Origin: Ignavibacteriales bacterium | GTDB lineage: Bacteria > Bacteroidota > Ignavibacteria > Ignavibacteriales > Ignavibacteriaceae | NCBI GenBank assembly: GCA_016709155.1 | Contig: JADJEI010000013.1 | Span: 310,001-374,000 of the forward strand | Length of the DNA stretch: 64,000 bases | Reading direction: 5' to 3' | Shown here: positions 62,740 through 64,000 of the stretch, in pieces | Position numbering within the stretch: the stretch's first letter is position 1 | Layout of the letters: each line of letters starts with the position of its first letter | The notes under the pieces: generated by a model | Databases searched by the model: none | What the model saw: only the letters and a program-made list of their open reading frames with translations | What the model was told of the DNA's origin: nothing | Translations under genes and position numbers: made by a program

Positions 62740-63228
62740 TTACTTCTTAGGTAGTGGTAAAGATCCTGGAATGCCTGTTAACGGAAAATCTTTTCTTAAA
62801 GGGTGGTATTCAAATTCTTCGGGCATGTACATTCTTCTCAAGTCAGGGTGGGTATTAAATTTAATTCCATACATATCATAAGTTTCGCGTTCCTGCCAAT
62901 TAGCAGATTTCCACACAGAAGTAACAGAGTCAATAGTACAATCTGATTCATCAACATTAGCTTTTAATCGAAGTCGGAAATTATTTTTTAATGAATAAAT
63001 ATTATAAACAACTGTGAATCTATTTTTTCTTACCGCCCAATCTATTGCAGTTATATCTGTACAGAATAGAAACTCTAATTCGGGATTTGATTTGAGAAAC
63101 TTACAGACAGGAATTATAAAATTCTTATCGAATGAAAGAGTCAGCTCGTTTCTAAAATCGGTGGTATCAATTTTCAATTCAGGGAATTGACCATTTATTT
63201 TTTTTAATAATATTTCTTTGAATTCCAT
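62740..63228 (-). CDS. nuoC: NADH-quinone oxidoreductase subunit C
   Basis: 162 residues; 30-kDa-type subunit. Signature SVWKSANWQERETYDMYGIK and FNTHPDLRRMYMPEEFEYHP, then LRKDFPLTGIPGSLPLPKK. Separate gene, not fused with nuoD as in E. coli. Four bases from nuoB. Confidence 0.95.
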   Translation of the reverse strand: MEFKEILLKKINGQFPELKIDTTDFRNELTLSFDKNFIIPVCKFLKSNPELEFLFCTDITAIDWAVRKNRFTVVYNIYSLKNNFRLRLKANVDESDCTIDSVTSVWKSANWQERETYDMYGIKFNTHPDLRRMYMPEEFEYHPLRKDFPLTGIPGSLPLPKK

Positions 63229-63232
63229 AAAA

Positions 63233-63754
63233 TTAATTATTCTGAATTACTGTCAATTCCGGAAGTTTAACATTTTGAAAATCTCTTGCTTTTGTGTTAC
63301 CAATTTTTTCCTGAATCTGAATAAGTGCATTCAAAAGATTATCAGGACGGGGAGGGCAGCCGGCTAAATAAATATCTACCGGTAAAAATTGATCAATCCC
63401 CTGCACAACAGAATATGAACGATACATACCGCCGGTTGAGGTGCAAGCGCCCATAGCAATCACCCATTTTGGGTCGGGCATTTGATCGTAAATTTTTCTA
63501 ACAACAGGAGCCATCTTGTAAGTAACTGTCCCGGCAACAATCATCAAATCACATTGGCGGGGGGTAAAGCGCATCACTTCAGACCCGAAGCGCGCAATAT
63601 CATACTTCGGATCGCCGGAAGCCATCATCTCGATTGCACAGCACGAGATTCCCATCGGCATTGGCCAAACTGAATTTTTTCTTGACCACGCAATTAATGC
63701 ATCAACCGTGGTTGTAAAAAATCCATCCTGTGTCAGCTTTGCTTCTAATCCCAT
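63233..63754 (-). CDS. nuoB: NADH-quinone oxidoreductase subunit B
   Basis: 173 residues; carries the terminal N2 [4Fe-4S] cluster that reduces quinone. The Cys ligands are the tandem pair in GISCCAIEMMAS, one in AMGACTSTGGMY and one in AGCPPRPDNLLNALI. PRQCDLMIVAGTVTYKMAP is typical. It overlaps nuoA by ten bases. Confidence 0.96.
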   Translation of the reverse strand: MGLEAKLTQDGFFTTTVDALIAWSRKNSVWPMPMGISCCAIEMMASGDPKYDIARFGSEVMRFTPRQCDLMIVAGTVTYKMAPVVRKIYDQMPDPKWVIAMGACTSTGGMYRSYSVVQGIDQFLPVDIYLAGCPPRPDNLLNALIQIQEKIGNTKARDFQNVKLPELTVIQNN

Positions 63755-64000
63755 TTGAAAGCGCCTTTCTTATAAGCATATAAATATCCAAGCTCAAGTA
63801 TAATTAGAAATATCAACATCGAAATAAAAACACTTATGCCACTCTCTTGAAACATTCTTCTAAATTCAACAGCCCAGGGGTAAACAAAAATAACCTCTAT
63901 ATCAAAAATTATAAACAGCATTGCAACAAGATAATACTTAACAGAGACTCTTTCGTGTGTGGTACCAACCGGTTTCATTCCACTTTCATAAGTAGAATTT
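63745..64000 (-). CDS. nuoA: NADH-quinone oxidoreductase subunit A (5' end outside window)
   Basis: C-terminal ~85 residues of a ~120-residue membrane subunit. The frame is open to the window edge (NSTYESGMKPVG), so the Met at 63978 is internal. KYYLVAMLFIIFDIEVIFVY and FISMLIFLIILELGYLYAYK are the last two helices with conserved acidic residues. The usual YECG at this position reads YESG here, a variant also expected in Bacteroidota-like complexes. First gene of the operon seen. Confidence 0.93.
   Translation of the reverse strand, partial: NSTYESGMKPVGTTHERVSVKYYLVAMLFIIFDIEVIFVYPWAVEFRRMFQESGISVFISMLIFLIILELGYLYAYKKGAFKWD

Noticed and set aside
1..64000. tRNA or rRNA genes
   Set aside because: No cloverleaf-like or rRNA sequence recognised in any intergenic region on either strand, though short ones could be missed by eye.

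Overview
The window is AT-rich bacterial chromosome that most resembles the Ignavibacteria (Bacteroidota/Chlorobi superphylum). The main evidence is five secreted proteins, at least four of which end in a type IX secretion (T9SS) sorting domain with the QNYPNPFNPTTKIKY-type start typical of that group. A PorV/PorQ-like outer-membrane protein, many lipoproteins and a YicC-gmk-omega-coaBC gene order agree with this. The assignment is inference; no rRNA or tRNA gene was seen.

Layout. 1-4.5 kb: a cut-off ArsB/CitMHS-type permease, a 38-residue membrane peptide, a deoxyhypusine synthase-like enzyme, an SDR epimerase and a TonB-like anchored protein. 4.5-8.7 kb: translation block rplM-rpsI-rpsB-tsf-(terminator)-pyrH-frr. 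8.8-9.2 kb: a gene-free array of degenerate 21-bp repeats. 9.3-17.1 kb: envelope genes (a T9SS metzincin protease, a propeller lipoprotein, an L,D-transpeptidase-like protein lacking its cysteine, a BamA/TamA-like protein). 17.2-21 kb: YicC, gmk, omega, coaBC and family 4 uracil-DNA glycosylase. 21-23.5 kb: two AT-rich genes separated by an integron attC-like palindrome. 23.6-23.9 kb: a second 21-bp repeat array, of different sequence, upstream of dnaB. 25-31 kb: cell-wall amidase-like protein, rmlD-like and rmlB sugar-nucleotide genes, SLBB exporter and LD-carboxypeptidase. 32-45 kb: priA (two frameshifts), Yip1 protein, tryptophanase, the AMMECR1/MEMO pair, PiT/DUF47 phosphate uptake, glyS and a TPR protein. 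45-55.5 kb: a run of T9SS cargo genes, PorV/PorQ-like protein, and a VTC/DUF4956 operon with a HlyD-type adaptor. 55.8-58.7 kb: aminotransferase and PEP carboxykinase. 58.8-64 kb: a short Bro-N protein and, on the minus strand, nuoA-B-C-D-[four-helix-bundle gene]-E-F of complex I.

Two themes recur. First, non-coding repeat structure is abundant: two 21-bp (two helical turns) arrays, TTGAAC hexamer hairpins, dispersed palindromes, and palindromes sitting in frame inside T9SS sorting domains. Second, at least eight single-base frameshifts interrupt otherwise intact genes, mostly in homopolymer runs. The simplest reading is residual sequencing error, but the C8 tract in a surface beta-helix gene could also be a phase-variation switch.
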